Below, one piece after another: positions 17,645 through 27,016 of a stretch of DNA of 64,000 nt. A model generated the notes under the pieces. The model ran no database searches, had not been told where the DNA came from, and worked only from the letters and a program-made list of their open reading frames with translations. A program made the translations under genes and the position numbers. Source of the stretch: Micromonospora sediminimaris (GTDB taxonomy: Bacteria > Actinomycetota > Actinomycetes > Mycobacteriales > Micromonosporaceae); the NCBI GenBank assembly GCA_900112325.1, contig FOLJ01000007.1:186001-250000 (forward strand). The letters are read 5' to 3'. Numbering within the stretch: the first letter of the stretch is position 1; every line of letters starts with the position of its first letter.

Positions 17645-20139
17645 TGACGGACGTTGCCAAGCCGACCGAGACGGTCACCCTCACCATCGACGGCGTCGAG
17701 GTCACCGCCCCCAAGGGGGCGCTGCTGATCCGGGTCGCCGAGCAGATGGGCACCGAGATCCCCCGGTTCTGCGACCACCCGCTGCTGGCTCCGGCCGGTG
17801 CCTGCCGGCAGTGCCTGGTGGAGGTGGAGGGACAGCGCAAGCCCGTCGCCTCCTGCACCCAGACGGTCGCCGACGGCATGGTGGTCCGCACCCAGCTCAC
17901 CTCCCCGGTCGCCAAGAAGGCGCAGGAGGGGATCATGGAGCTGCTGCTGGTGAACCACCCGCTCGACTGCCCGATGTGCGACAAGGGCGGCGAGTGCCCG
18001 CTGCAGAACCAGGCGATGTCGACAGGTCGCACCGACTCCCGGTTCCACGAGCACAAGCGGGAGTACCCGAAGCCGCTGCCGATCAGCACCCAGGTCCTGC
18101 TCGACCGCGAACGGTGCGTGCTCTGCCAGCGGTGCACCCGCTTCTCCGAGGAGATCGCGGGCGACAAGTTCATCGACCTGATGAACCGCTCCTCCGCCGA
18201 GGAAATCAACATTTACCGGGACGAGGACTACGGGACCGAGGGCGAGGACGGCGACGTCCCGTTCAACTCGTACTTCTCCGGCAACACCGTGCAGATCTGC
18301 CCGGTCGGCGCGCTCACCGGCACCCAGTACCGCTTCCGCGCCCGCCCGTTCGACCTGGTCTCCAGCCCGAGTGTGTGCGAGCACTGCTCGGCCGGTTGTG
18401 CCCAGCGCACCGACTGGCGTCGGGGCAAGGTGCTGCGCCGGCTGGCCGGCGACGATCCCCAGGTCAACGAGGAGTGGAACTGCGACAAGGGGCGGTGGGG
18501 CTTCCAGTACGCCCGCGCCGCCGACCGGCTCACCACCCCGCTGGTACGCGACGAGCACACCGGCGAGCTGCGGGAGGCGTCCTGGAGTGAGGCGCTCAGC
18601 GTGGCCGCCGACGGGCTGCGCGCCGCCCGGGACACCGGCCAGGGCGCCGCGGTGCTGACCGGTGGTCGGCTGACCGTCGAGGACGCGTACGCGTACGCCA
18701 AGTTCGCCCGGGTCGCGCTGCACACCAACGACATCGATTTCCGGGCCCGCCCGGTCTCCCGCGAGGAGGCCGACTTCCTGGCCAGCACGGTCGCCGGCAG
18801 CACCGAGGTCACCTACACCGACGTCGAGAAAGCGTCGGCGGTGGTGCTCGTCGGCCTGGAGCCGGAGGAGGAGTGCCCGATCCTCTTCCTGCGGCTGCGC
18901 AAGGCGTACCTGAAGAACAAGCTGAAGGTGTACGCGATCGCCCCGTTCGCGACCCGTGGCCTGGAGAAGCTCGGCGCCAAGCTGGCCCGGGTGGTGCCGG
19001 GCGAGGAGGCCGGGGTGCTCGCCGAGCACGCCACCGTCGCCGAGGCGCTCAGCGCCGAAGGGGCGATCCTGATCGTCGGCGAGCGGCTGGCCACCGTCCC
19101 GGGTGGACTCTCCGCCGCCGCCGAGGTTGCCGCGCGTACCGGGGCGAAGCTGGCCTGGGTGCCGCGACGCGCGGGTGACCGCGGTGCCGTCGACACCGGC
19201 TGCCTGCCCAACCTGCTGCCCGGCGGTCGCCTGGTCACCGAGCCGGGCGCGCGTGCCGAGCTGGGCGAGGCGTGGGACATCCCCGCCGGGGTGATCCCGA
19301 GTCAGGCCGGCCGGGACACCGACGGCATCCTCGCTGCCGCCGCCGGAGGCCAGGTCAGCGCGCTGGTGGTGGCCGGGGTGGATCCGGCCGACCTGGCCGA
19401 TCCGCGCCTGGCCGAGCAGGCCCTGGACGCGGTGCCGTTCCTGGTCAGCCTGGAGCTGCGGGCCAGCGCGGTCACCCGTCGGGCGAACGTGGTCCTGCCG
19501 GTCGCACCGGTGGTCGAGAAGGCCGGCAGCTTCCTGGACTGGGAGGGCCGGCTGCGTCCGTTCGACGCGGTGCTGGACACCGCCGCGATGACCGACGGTC
19601 GGGTGCTCGACGCGCTCGCCGCCCAGCTGGACGTACGGCTGGGCACCGGGGACGTGCTGACCGTCCGGCGTGAGCTGGGCAGCCTGCCGGTGACCCGGGC
19701 TGAGCGCCCGGCCGCGCCCACGGTGCAGCCGGGCTCGGTGCCGCAGCCGGGCGCCGGTGAGGCGGTGCTGGCGACCTGGCATCAGCTGATCGACCTGGGC
19801 AGCCTCACCGATGGCGACGAGCACCTGGGTGGCACCGCCCGCCCGCCGGTGATCCGGCTGGGCAAGGGCAGCGCGGAGGCGCTCGGTGTGGCCGACGGTG
19901 ACCCGGTGACGGTGGGTACCGACCGGGGTGCGGTGACCCTGCCGGCGGCGACCACCGAGATGCCGGACGGTGTGGTCTGGCTACCCACCAACTCGCCCGG
20001 CTCGACGGTGCGGCGCAGCCTCGGCGCGACCTCCGGCGCGATGGTGCGGATCTCCGCGCCCGGCGTGACGGAGCCGGTCGCCGCCGACGCGGCCGACCGT
20101 CCGGGCCCGCTCCTCAACTCCTCCGGGGGTGTCGCATGA
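17644..20139 (+). CDS. nuoG: NADH-quinone oxidoreductase subunit G
   Basis: 831-aa 75-kDa-type subunit. The N-terminal ferredoxin-like domain has Cys clusters [15 protein letters not shown] and CTQT. A His/Cys-ligated cluster region is [17 protein letters not shown], then two [4Fe-4S] motif regions [10 protein letters not shown] and CEHCSAGC...C. A molybdopterin-oxidoreductase-like domain and a C-terminal molydopterin dinucleotide-binding-like fold follow. The long C-terminal half carries no cofactor in complex I. Overlaps nuoH by 4 nt. Confidence 0.96.
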   Translation: MTDVAKPTETVTLTIDGVEVTAPKGALLIRVAEQMGTEIPRFCDHPLLAPAGACRQCLVEVEGQRKPVASCTQTVADGMVVRTQLTSPVAKKAQEGIMELLLVNHPLDCPMCDKGGECPLQNQAMSTGRTDSRFHEHKREYPKPLPISTQVLLDRERCVLCQRCTRFSEEIAGDKFIDLMNRSSAEEINIYRDEDYGTEGEDGDVPFNSYFSGNTVQICPVGALTGTQYRFRARPFDLVSSPSVCEHCSAGCAQRTDWRRGKVLRRLAGDDPQVNEEWNCDKGRWGFQYARAADRLTTPLVRDEHTGELREASWSEALSVAADGLRAARDTGQGAAVLTGGRLTVEDAYAYAKFARVALHTNDIDFRARPVSREEADFLASTVAGSTEVTYTDVEKASAVVLVGLEPEEECPILFLRLRKAYLKNKLKVYAIAPFATRGLEKLGAKLARVVPGEEAGVLAEHATVAEALSAEGAILIVGERLATVPGGLSAAAEVAARTGAKLAWVPRRAGDRGAVDTGCLPNLLPGGRLVTEPGARAELGEAWDIPAGVIPSQAGRDTDGILAAAAGGQVSALVVAGVDPADLADPRLAEQALDAVPFLVSLELRASAVTRRANVVLPVAPVVEKAGSFLDWEGRLRPFDAVLDTAAMTDGRVLDALAAQLDVRLGTGDVLTVRRELGSLPVTRAERPAAPTVQPGSVPQPGAGEAVLATWHQLIDLGSLTDGDEHLGGTARPPVIRLGKGSAEALGVADGDPVTVGTDRGAVTLPAATTEMPDGVVWLPTNSPGSTVRRSLGATSGAMVRISAPGVTEPVAADAADRPGPLLNSSGGVA

Positions 20140-21482
20140 ACGTCATCGCCCAGGCACCGTCGCTGAGCGACTTCGGCCACGACCCGTGGTGGCTGGTCCT
20201 CGGCAAGATCGTCTTCGCCTTCGTGGTGGCTCTGCTCGGCACCCTGCTCGGCGTCTGGTTCGAGCGGCGGGTGGTGGGGCGGATGGCCGTCCGCCCCGGC
20301 CCCAACCAACTCGGTCCGTTCGGTCTGCTGCAGACCCTCGCCGACGGCCTGAAGATGGCCTTCAAGGAGGACATCCTCCCGAAGTCGGCGGACAAGGTCA
20401 TCTACTTCTTCGCCCCGGCCATCTCGGTGATCTGCGCGGTCACCGCGCTGTCGGTGATCCCGTTCGGCCCGATGGTGAGCATCTTCGGCCACCAGACGCC
20501 GTTGCAGGTCACCGACGTGCCGGTGGCGGTGCTCGTGGTGCTCGCTCTCTCCTCGATGGCGGTCTACGGCATCGTGCTCGCCGGCTGGGCGTCCGGCTCG
20601 ACCTACCCGCTGCTCGGCGGCCTGCGGTCCGCCGCCCAGCTGATCTCGTACGAGGTGGCGCTGGGGCTGTCCATCGTGGCGGTGTTCATGCTCGCCGGCA
20701 CGATGTCCACGAGCGAGATCGTGGCCGCCCAGGGCAGCACGACCGAGCTGACCCTGTTCGGCGCCGACATCCAGACGCCGGGCTGGTACGCGTTGCTGCT
20801 CTTCCCGAGCTTCATCGTCTTCTTCATCTCCATCGTCGGTGAAACCAACCGGCCGCCGTTCGACCTGCCGGAGGCGGAGTCGGAGCTGGTGGCCGGCTTC
20901 ATGACCGAGTACAGCTCGCTCAAGTTCGCGCTGATCATGCTCAGCGAGTACGTCGCGATGGTGACCATGTCGGCCTTCACCGTGACGCTCTTCCTGGGCG
21001 GCTGGCACGCACCGTGGCCGATCACCATATGGTCCGGGGCCAACTCCGGTTGGTGGCCGATGCTCTGGTTCTTCGGCAAGGTCATCCTGCTGGTCTTCGT
21101 CTTCGTCTGGCTGCGCGGCACGCTGCCCCGGCTGCGGTACGACCAGCTGATGCGCTTCGGCTGGAAGGTGCTCATCCCGATCAGCCTGGTCTGGATCGTG
21201 ATCCTCGCCGGCCTGCGCACCATCGACGACTGGGACACCCAGAGCCGGCTGTACGCCATCGGCATCCCGGCCGGCATCGTGCTGCTCGCCGCGCTGTTCT
21301 GGCCGAGCCGCAAGGCGGCACCGAAGCCGACCCTCGCCGAGCAGGTCGACAACCGGCCCCCGGGCAGCTTCCCGCTGCCCCCGCTGGATCTGCAGGTACC
21401 ACCGAGCCCGCGTACCCGGCGCATGGTCGCCGAGCGGGAGCCGGCCAACGCCCCCGCCGGCCAGGACTCTGAGGAGGTGTGA
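20136..21482 (+). CDS. nuoH: NADH-quinone oxidoreductase subunit H
   Basis: 448-aa membrane subunit at the interface with the peripheral arm, with about eight or nine transmembrane helices. Conserved pieces: [29 protein letters not shown] and [21 protein letters not shown], whose acidic loop lines the quinone channel. An ~70-residue hydrophilic Pro-rich C-terminal tail follows the last helix. nuoI starts 1 nt after the stop. Confidence 0.97.
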   Translation: MNVIAQAPSLSDFGHDPWWLVLGKIVFAFVVALLGTLLGVWFERRVVGRMAVRPGPNQLGPFGLLQTLADGLKMAFKEDILPKSADKVIYFFAPAISVICAVTALSVIPFGPMVSIFGHQTPLQVTDVPVAVLVVLALSSMAVYGIVLAGWASGSTYPLLGGLRSAAQLISYEVALGLSIVAVFMLAGTMSTSEIVAAQGSTTELTLFGADIQTPGWYALLLFPSFIVFFISIVGETNRPPFDLPEAESELVAGFMTEYSSLKFALIMLSEYVAMVTMSAFTVTLFLGGWHAPWPITIWSGANSGWWPMLWFFGKVILLVFVFVWLRGTLPRLRYDQLMRFGWKVLIPISLVWIVILAGLRTIDDWDTQSRLYAIGIPAGIVLLAALFWPSRKAAPKPTLAEQVDNRPPGSFPLPPLDLQVPPSPRTRRMVAEREPANAPAGQDSEEV

Positions 21483-21483
21483 C

Positions 21484-22125
21484 GTGGGCGCGATCACCGG
21501 AACGTTCAAGGGCTTCGGGGTCACCTTCTCGCACATGTTCAAGAAGGTCGTCACCACCGACTACCCGTTCACCCCACCGACGCCGGCCCCCCGCTACCAC
21601 GGGCGGCACATCCTCAACCGGCACCCGGACGGGCTGGAGAAGTGCATCGGCTGTGAATTGTGCGCCTGGGCCTGCCCGGCGGACGCGATCTACGTCGAGG
21701 GTGGCGACAACACCGACGAGCAGCGGTTCTCACCGGGTGAGCGGTACGCCAGCGTCTACCAGATCAACTACGCCCGGTGCATCTTCTGCGGACTCTGCAT
21801 CGAGGCCTGCCCCACCCGCTCGTTGACCATGAGCAACGAGTACGAGCTGGCCCGGGACAACCGCCAGGACCTGATCTTCACCAAGGAGCAGTTGCTGGCG
21901 CCGCTGCTGCCGGGGATGGAGCAGCCGCCCCACCCGATGCGGCTGGGCGACAGCGAGAAGGACTACTACGTCGGGAGCCTGACGAACCCGGGCACCTCCG
22001 CCGGGGCGGAGCGCTCCCCGATGGGACCGGGCCGCTACCAGGTCGACGAGCACCCGGGCGTGACCTTCCCCGGCGCCGAGCAGGCCGCCGCGCGGGCCGA
22101 GGCGGAGAAGGGGGAGTCGGCATGA
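21484..22125 (+). CDS. nuoI: NADH-quinone oxidoreductase subunit I
   Basis: 213-aa ferredoxin-like subunit with two [4Fe-4S] clusters (N6a, N6b). Both CX2CX2CX3CP motifs are visible: [12 protein letters not shown] and [12 protein letters not shown]. The C-terminal ~60 residues are a hydrophilic extension usual in actinobacteria. GTG start; the stop overlaps the nuoJ ATG by 4 nt. Confidence 0.97.
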   Translation: MGAITGTFKGFGVTFSHMFKKVVTTDYPFTPPTPAPRYHGRHILNRHPDGLEKCIGCELCAWACPADAIYVEGGDNTDEQRFSPGERYASVYQINYARCIFCGLCIEACPTRSLTMSNEYELARDNRQDLIFTKEQLLAPLLPGMEQPPHPMRLGDSEKDYYVGSLTNPGTSAGAERSPMGPGRYQVDEHPGVTFPGAEQAAARAEAEKGESA

Positions 22126-22892
22126 ACACCTCGACGCTGCTCGCCGCCTCCGGTGCGGTCTCCGGCGGCGAGGCGGTGACCTTCTGGATCCTGGCTCCGC
22201 TCGCGCTGGCCGGTGCGATCGGCATGGTCGTCGCCCGCAACGCGGTGCACTCGGCGCTGTGGCTGGTGCTGACCATGCTCAGCCTCGGGGTGTTCTACGT
22301 GCTCCAGGCGGGACCGTTCATCGGCATGGTGCAGATCATCGTCTACACCGGCGCGATCATGATGCTCTTCCTGTTCGTGCTGATGCTCGTCGGCCGGGAA
22401 GCCTCCGACTCGCTGATCGAGGTGCTGCGCGGCCAGCGGATCGCGGCGATCGGGCTGGGGCTCGGCTTCGCCGGCCTGCTCGGCAGCGGGGTCTACCGGG
22501 CCACGCAGGGCAGCACCCCGCTCGGCCTGGAGCAGGCCAACGCGGGCGGCAACGTGGAGGGCATCGCCCGGTTGCTCTTCACCGACTACATCTTCGCCTT
22601 CGAACTCACCGCGGCGCTGCTGATCACCGCCACCATCGGCGGCATGATCCTCGCGCACGTCGAGCGGCGCAAGGAGGACAAGCGCGACCAGGTGGCCACC
22701 ATGAAGGCCCGCTTCGCGCCCGGCAACTACCCCGGCCCGAAGCCCGGCCCGGGTGTCTTCGCCACCTCCTCGTCGGTCGCCACCCCGGCCCGCCTGCCGG
22801 ACGGGCGGCTGAGCGACCGCAGCACGCCGGACATCCTGCCGGTACGGGAGCTGACCGCCGAGGAGACCACGCTGAAGGGCACTGAGAAATGA
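22122..22892 (+). CDS. nuoJ: NADH-quinone oxidoreductase subunit J
   Basis: 256-aa membrane subunit with five transmembrane helices. Typical segments are [51 protein letters not shown]. The ~80-residue C-terminal tail is hydrophilic. The start is the ATG overlapping nuoI; a longer frame from 21777 runs through nuoI and is rejected. Overlaps nuoK by 4 nt. Confidence 0.96.
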   Translation: MNTSTLLAASGAVSGGEAVTFWILAPLALAGAIGMVVARNAVHSALWLVLTMLSLGVFYVLQAGPFIGMVQIIVYTGAIMMLFLFVLMLVGREASDSLIEVLRGQRIAAIGLGLGFAGLLGSGVYRATQGSTPLGLEQANAGGNVEGIARLLFTDYIFAFELTAALLITATIGGMILAHVERRKEDKRDQVATMKARFAPGNYPGPKPGPGVFATSSSVATPARLPDGRLSDRSTPDILPVRELTAEETTLKGTEK

Positions 22893-23206
22893 GTGACTTC
22901 TTCTCGGTCGAGCCGAACTACTACCTGGTCCTCGCCGCGGTGCTGTTCACCATCGGCGCCGCTGGGGTGCTGGTCCGGCGCAACGCGATCGTGCTGTTCA
23001 TGTGTGTCGAGCTGATGCTCAACGCGGCCAACCTGGCGTTGGTCACCTTCAGCCGGATGAACGGTGACCTCAACGGCCAGATCATGGCGTTCTTCGTGAT
23101 GGTGGTGGCGGCGGCCGAGGTCGTGGTCGGGTTGGCCATCATCATGGCGATCTTCCGCACCCGACGCTCCGCCAGCGTCGACGACGCCAACCTGCTGAAG
23201 TACTAG
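22889..23206 (+). CDS. nuoK: NADH-quinone oxidoreductase subunit K
   Basis: 105-aa subunit with three transmembrane helices, homologous to MrpC/NuoK. Characteristic: [34 protein letters not shown], with the buried Glu in CVELM used in proton transfer, and a second Glu in [11 protein letters not shown]. Normal length. nuoL follows 12 nt after the stop. Confidence 0.97.
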   Translation: MSDFFSVEPNYYLVLAAVLFTIGAAGVLVRRNAIVLFMCVELMLNAANLALVTFSRMNGDLNGQIMAFFVMVVAAAEVVVGLAIIMAIFRTRRSASVDDANLLKY

Positions 23207-23218
23207 AGGGGCCCACCG

Positions 23219-25177
23219 GTGGACGAAATCATGACGTACGCCCAGGCTGCTCCGGCCGAGACCGTCTCGTACGCGACGGCGGACGGGCTGCTGAGCAGCG
23301 TCTGGCTGCTGGTGGCCATCCCGCTGGTCAGCGCGACGATCCTGCTGCTGCTCGGCCGGCGGGCCGACAGGTGGGGACACTGGCTCGGGGTGGCCGCCGT
23401 CGGTGCCGCCTTCCTGCTCGGCCTGAGCTACTTCCTCGGCCTGCGCGGCCTGGAGAACAGGTCGGTCCAACTGAGCCTCTGGGACTTCATCGCGGTCGGC
23501 GGCCTGCACGTGGACTTCGGCCTGCTGTTCGACCCGTTGGCCGGGGTCTTCGTCCTGCTGATCACCGGTGTGGGCTTCCTGATCCACCTGTACGCCGTCG
23601 AGTACATGGCGCACGATGAGCGCCGTCGACTGTTCTTCGCGTACTTCAACCTGTTCATCGCAGCGATGTTGCTGCTGGTGCTCGGCAACAACTACGTGAT
23701 GCTGTACTTCGGCTGGGAGGGCGTCGGTCTGGCGTCTTACCTGCTGATCTCCTTCTGGTACACCAAGCCGGCCGCCGCCACCGCCGGTAAGAAGGCGTTC
23801 CTGATGAACCGGGTCGGCGACGCCGGCCTGGCCATCGCGATCTTCATCATGTTCGCCACCCTCGGCACCACGCAGTACGACGAGGTGTTCAACGGGATCG
23901 GCGCGCTGGCTGGCGGCACCGTGCTGGTGCTCGGCCTGCTGCTGCTGCTCGGCGCGGCCGGCAAGTCCGGTCAGTTCCCGCTCCAGGCGTGGTTGCCGGA
24001 CGCGATGGAGGGACCGACCCCGGTGTCGGCGCTGATCCACGCCGCGACGATGGTCACCGCCGGTGTGTACCTGATCGCCCGCTCCAACATCATCTTCTCG
24101 GCCAACGCCACGTTGCAGCTGGTGGTGGTCAGCGTCGGCGCGCTCACCCTGCTGATCGGCGCCGTCATCGGGTGCGCCAAGGACGACATCAAGCGGGTGC
24201 TGGCCTGGTCCACGGTCAGCCAGATCGGCTACATGTTCCTCGGTGTCGGGCTGGGCGGCGCGGCGTACGCGCTGGCCATCGTGCACCTGCTGGCGCACGG
24301 CTTCTTCAAGGCCAACATGTTCCTCGGCGCCGGCTCGGTCATGCACGGCATGAAGGACCAGGTCGACATCCGCCGCTTCGGCGGCCTGTCGAAGTACATG
24401 AGGATCACCTGGCTGACCTTCGGCGCGGGATGGCTGGCCATCATCGGCATGTTCCCCTTCTCCGGCTACTTCTCGAAGGAGCCGATCATCGCCGCCGCCT
24501 TCGAGCGGGAGGGATGGACGGCCTGGCTGTTCGGTGGTGCGGCGGTGCTCGGCGCCGCGTTGACCGCCTTCTACATGACCCGGCTCTTCGTGCTGACCTT
24601 CCACGGGCCGAAGCGGTGGACCGAGGACATCGAGCACCCGCACGAGTCGCCGGCGCTGATGACGATCCCGCTGGTCCTGCTCGGCATCGGCTCGCTGGGT
24701 GCGGGGTGGCTGCTGGCCACGTCCGTGCCGGACTGGCTGACCACCACCGCCGGGCTCGGCACGGCCGAGGCGCACCACGACGCGGTGCTGCCGCACTGGG
24801 CGATCGTGGTGCTGTCGCTGGGAGTCACCGTGCTCGGTGCGGTGCTGGGCTGGTTCCTGTTCCGCAACGGGACGGCGACCTCGCCGCAGCCGGCCGGGGT
24901 GCTGGTCACCGCGGCCCGCAAGAACCTCTACACCGACGCGGTCAACGAGGCGGTCTTCGAAAAGCCGGGCATCTTCCTCACCCGGGCGCTTGTCTACCTC
25001 GACAACCGCGGCATCGACGGGCTGATCAACGGCCTGGCCGCAGGCGTCGGCGGTGGATCGGGCCGGCTCCGGCGGTTGCAGACCGGCTTCGTCCGGTCGT
25101 ACGCCACCTCGATCCTGACCGGTGCGCTCCTGGTGGTGGCCGCCTTCCTGGCCGTACAGGCGGGGTGGTTCGCGTGA
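23219..25177 (+). CDS. nuoL: NADH-quinone oxidoreductase subunit L
   Basis: 652-aa antiporter-like proton-pumping subunit with many transmembrane helices and the long C-terminal lateral helix region. Signature: YFGWEGVGLASYLLISFWY (key Glu), PLQAWLPDAMEGPTPVSALIHAATMVTAGVYL and HLLAHGFFKANMFLGAGSVMHG. Annotated start GTG 23219; an ATG four codons downstream is an alternative. The stop overlaps a mini-ORF (GTGA), not nuoM directly. Confidence 0.97.
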   Translation: MDEIMTYAQAAPAETVSYATADGLLSSVWLLVAIPLVSATILLLLGRRADRWGHWLGVAAVGAAFLLGLSYFLGLRGLENRSVQLSLWDFIAVGGLHVDFGLLFDPLAGVFVLLITGVGFLIHLYAVEYMAHDERRRLFFAYFNLFIAAMLLLVLGNNYVMLYFGWEGVGLASYLLISFWYTKPAAATAGKKAFLMNRVGDAGLAIAIFIMFATLGTTQYDEVFNGIGALAGGTVLVLGLLLLLGAAGKSGQFPLQAWLPDAMEGPTPVSALIHAATMVTAGVYLIARSNIIFSANATLQLVVVSVGALTLLIGAVIGCAKDDIKRVLAWSTVSQIGYMFLGVGLGGAAYALAIVHLLAHGFFKANMFLGAGSVMHGMKDQVDIRRFGGLSKYMRITWLTFGAGWLAIIGMFPFSGYFSKEPIIAAAFEREGWTAWLFGGAAVLGAALTAFYMTRLFVLTFHGPKRWTEDIEHPHESPALMTIPLVLLGIGSLGAGWLLATSVPDWLTTTAGLGTAEAHHDAVLPHWAIVVLSLGVTVLGAVLGWFLFRNGTATSPQPAGVLVTAARKNLYTDAVNEAVFEKPGIFLTRALVYLDNRGIDGLINGLAAGVGGGSGRLRRLQTGFVRSYATSILTGALLVVAAFLAVQAGWFA

Positions 25178-25257
25178 TCGACCTCTTGAGGCTGTCGGCC
25201 TCACAGGCGGCCGTCGCCGGCGGACCGCACAGTGACGACGGAGGTAAGGCCGCATAA
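25174..25257 (+). CDS. 27-codon mini-ORF coupled to nuoL and nuoM
   Basis: GTG at 25174 overlaps the nuoL stop (GTGA). The frame reads VIDLLRLSASQAAVAGG then a short polar tail, and its TAA overlaps the nuoM ATG (TAATG). It therefore fills the whole nuoL-nuoM spacer and contains the GGAGGT ribosome binding site of nuoM. Either a coupling leader that carries ribosomes between the two cistrons or a short peptide; no homology recognised. Not usually annotated. Confidence 0.45.
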   Translation: MIDLLRLSASQAAVAGGPHSDDGGKAA

Positions 25258-26789
25258 TGTCCGACTTCCCGTTCCTCTCGGTGCTCACCGTGGCGCCGCT
25301 GGTCGGCGCCGTGGTCGTCGCCCTCCTGCCGCGCAGCCGGCCGACGCTGGCGAAGCAGGTCGCGCTCGGCTGGTCGCTGCTGGTGCTGGCGCTGTCGGTG
25401 GTCATGTGGGTGACCTGGCAGGTGGATGGCCAGCGCTTCCAGTTCCGCGAGTCGTACCCGTGGATCCCGACCTGGGGCGTCAACTTCACCTTTGCCGCCG
25501 ACGGCATCGCGCTGGTGATGCTGATGCTGATCGCGGTGCTGGTGCCGCTGGTGATCCTCGCCTCCTGGCACGACGCGGAGTCGTCCAAGCGGTCGGTGCC
25601 TGTCTACTTCGCGCTGCTGCTCGTTCTCGAATGCACGATGCTCGGCGTCTTCGCCGCCGCCGACGTCTTCCTGTTCTACGTGTTCTTCGAGGTCATGCTC
25701 GTGCCGATGTACTTCCTGATCGGCAGCTACGGCGGCCACCAGCGGCAGTACGCGGCGGTGAAGTTCTTCCTCTACTCGCTTGTCGGCGGCCTGTTCATGC
25801 TGGCCGCCGTGATCGGCCTGTGGGTGGTCGGCGGCAAGACCTTCGACTGGGTGGCGCTGTCGGAGGTGGACATCTCCACCGGTGCCGAGCGCTGGCTCTT
25901 CCTCGGCTTCTTCATCGCCTTCGCGATCAAGGCACCGTTCTTCCCCTTCCACACCTGGCTGCCGGACGCCGGTGGCGCGGCACCCGCCGGTGCCGCCGCA
26001 CTCCTGGTCGGCGTCCTGGACAAGGTCGGCACCTTCGGCATCCTGCGCTACTGCCTGCCGCTGTTCCCGGACGCGGCCCAGTGGTTCGCGCCGTGGGCGT
26101 TGGCCCTGGCGGTCATCGGGATCATCTACGCGGCGCTGTTGGCCGTCGGGCAGAACGACCTCAAGCGGTTGGTGTCGTACACCTCGATCGCCCACTTCGG
26201 CTTCATCGGCGTGGGCATCTTCGCCTTCACCACGCAGGCGGGCACCGGAGCCGTGCTGTACATGGTCAACCACGGCCTCGCCACCGGCCTGCTCTTCCTG
26301 GTGGTGGGCATGCTGATCGCGCGTCGGGGCTCGGCGCTGGTAAGTGACTTCGGTGGTGCGGGCAAGCTGGTGCCGGTGCTGGCCGGGGTGCTCTTCTTCG
26401 CTGGTCTCGCCTCGCTGGCGCTGCCCGGCACCGCGCCGTTCGTCTCCGAGTTCCTGGTGCTGATCGGTACGTTCACGGTCAACAAGCCGGTCGCGGTGAT
26501 CGCCACGCTGGGCATCATCCTGGCGGCGGCGTACGTGCTGTGGATGGTGCAGCGCACCACGCAGGGCACGCTGAACCCGGCGCTGACCGAGATCGACGGC
26601 ATGAAGCGCGACCTCAACCTCCGCGAGAAGGTCGTCGTGGCGCCGCTGATCGCGCTGATCGTGCTGCTCGGCTTCTATCCGAAGCCGGTGACGGACGTGA
26701 TCAACCCCGCCATCCAGGCGACCATGGAGGACGTCGGCCGGACCGACCCGGCACCGTCGGCAGACACCGTCCAGGAGGCGAGTCGGTGA
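25257..26789 (+). CDS. nuoM: NADH-quinone oxidoreductase subunit M
   Basis: 510-aa antiporter-like subunit with about fourteen transmembrane helices. Conserved: LFYVFFEVMLVPMYFLIG (key Glu), KAPFFPFHTWLPDAGGAAPAGAAALLVGVLDKVGTFG and SYTSIAHFGFIGVGIFAF. Starts at ATG with GGAGGT 11 nt upstream, overlapping the stop of the mini-ORF. Its TGA overlaps the first GTG of the 57-bp repeat array. Confidence 0.97.
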   Translation: MSDFPFLSVLTVAPLVGAVVVALLPRSRPTLAKQVALGWSLLVLALSVVMWVTWQVDGQRFQFRESYPWIPTWGVNFTFAADGIALVMLMLIAVLVPLVILASWHDAESSKRSVPVYFALLLVLECTMLGVFAAADVFLFYVFFEVMLVPMYFLIGSYGGHQRQYAAVKFFLYSLVGGLFMLAAVIGLWVVGGKTFDWVALSEVDISTGAERWLFLGFFIAFAIKAPFFPFHTWLPDAGGAAPAGAAALLVGVLDKVGTFGILRYCLPLFPDAAQWFAPWALALAVIGIIYAALLAVGQNDLKRLVSYTSIAHFGFIGVGIFAFTTQAGTGAVLYMVNHGLATGLLFLVVGMLIARRGSALVSDFGGAGKLVPVLAGVLFFAGLASLALPGTAPFVSEFLVLIGTFTVNKPVAVIATLGIILAAAYVLWMVQRTTQGTLNPALTEIDGMKRDLNLREKVVVAPLIALIVLLGFYPKPVTDVINPAIQATMEDVGRTDPAPSADTVQEASR

Positions 26790-27016
26790 GCGCGAGGAGT
26801 GAGCTTGCGAGCCCCGCAGTCGCGAGTCGAGAGGCTGGTGGGGTGAGCGCGAGGAGTGAGCTTGCGAGCCCCGCAGTCGCGAGTCGAGAGGCTGGTGGGG
26901 TGAGCGCGAGGAGTGAGCTTGCGAGCCCCGCAGTCGCGAGTCGAGAGGCTGGTGGGGTGAGCGCGAGGAGTGAGCTTGCGAGCCCCGCAGTCGCGAACGA
27001 AAGGCTGGTCCAGTGA
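26786..27016 (+). repeat. Four 57-bp tandem repeats forming an in-frame 76-codon ORF between nuoM and nuoN
   Basis: Units begin at 26786, 26843, 26900 and 26957. The first three are identical; the fourth diverges only in its last ~18 bp. Each unit is exactly 19 codons and begins with GTG (VSARSELASPAVASREAGG), so the array is an open frame. It overlaps the nuoM stop at one end (GTGA, behind AGGAGG) and the nuoN start at the other (GTGA). Could be translated as a 76-aa peptide or serve only to hand ribosomes from nuoM to nuoN. Confidence 0.9.

Noticed and set aside
19782..25588. Minus-strand frames of hundreds of residues opposite nuoG-nuoM
   Set aside because: Antisense of well-conserved nuo genes; rich in His/Arg/Gln due to codon complement.
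26786..27016. CRISPR array interpretation of the four 57-bp repeats
   Set aside because: Repeats are directly adjacent with no spacers and are in frame; no cas genes in the window.
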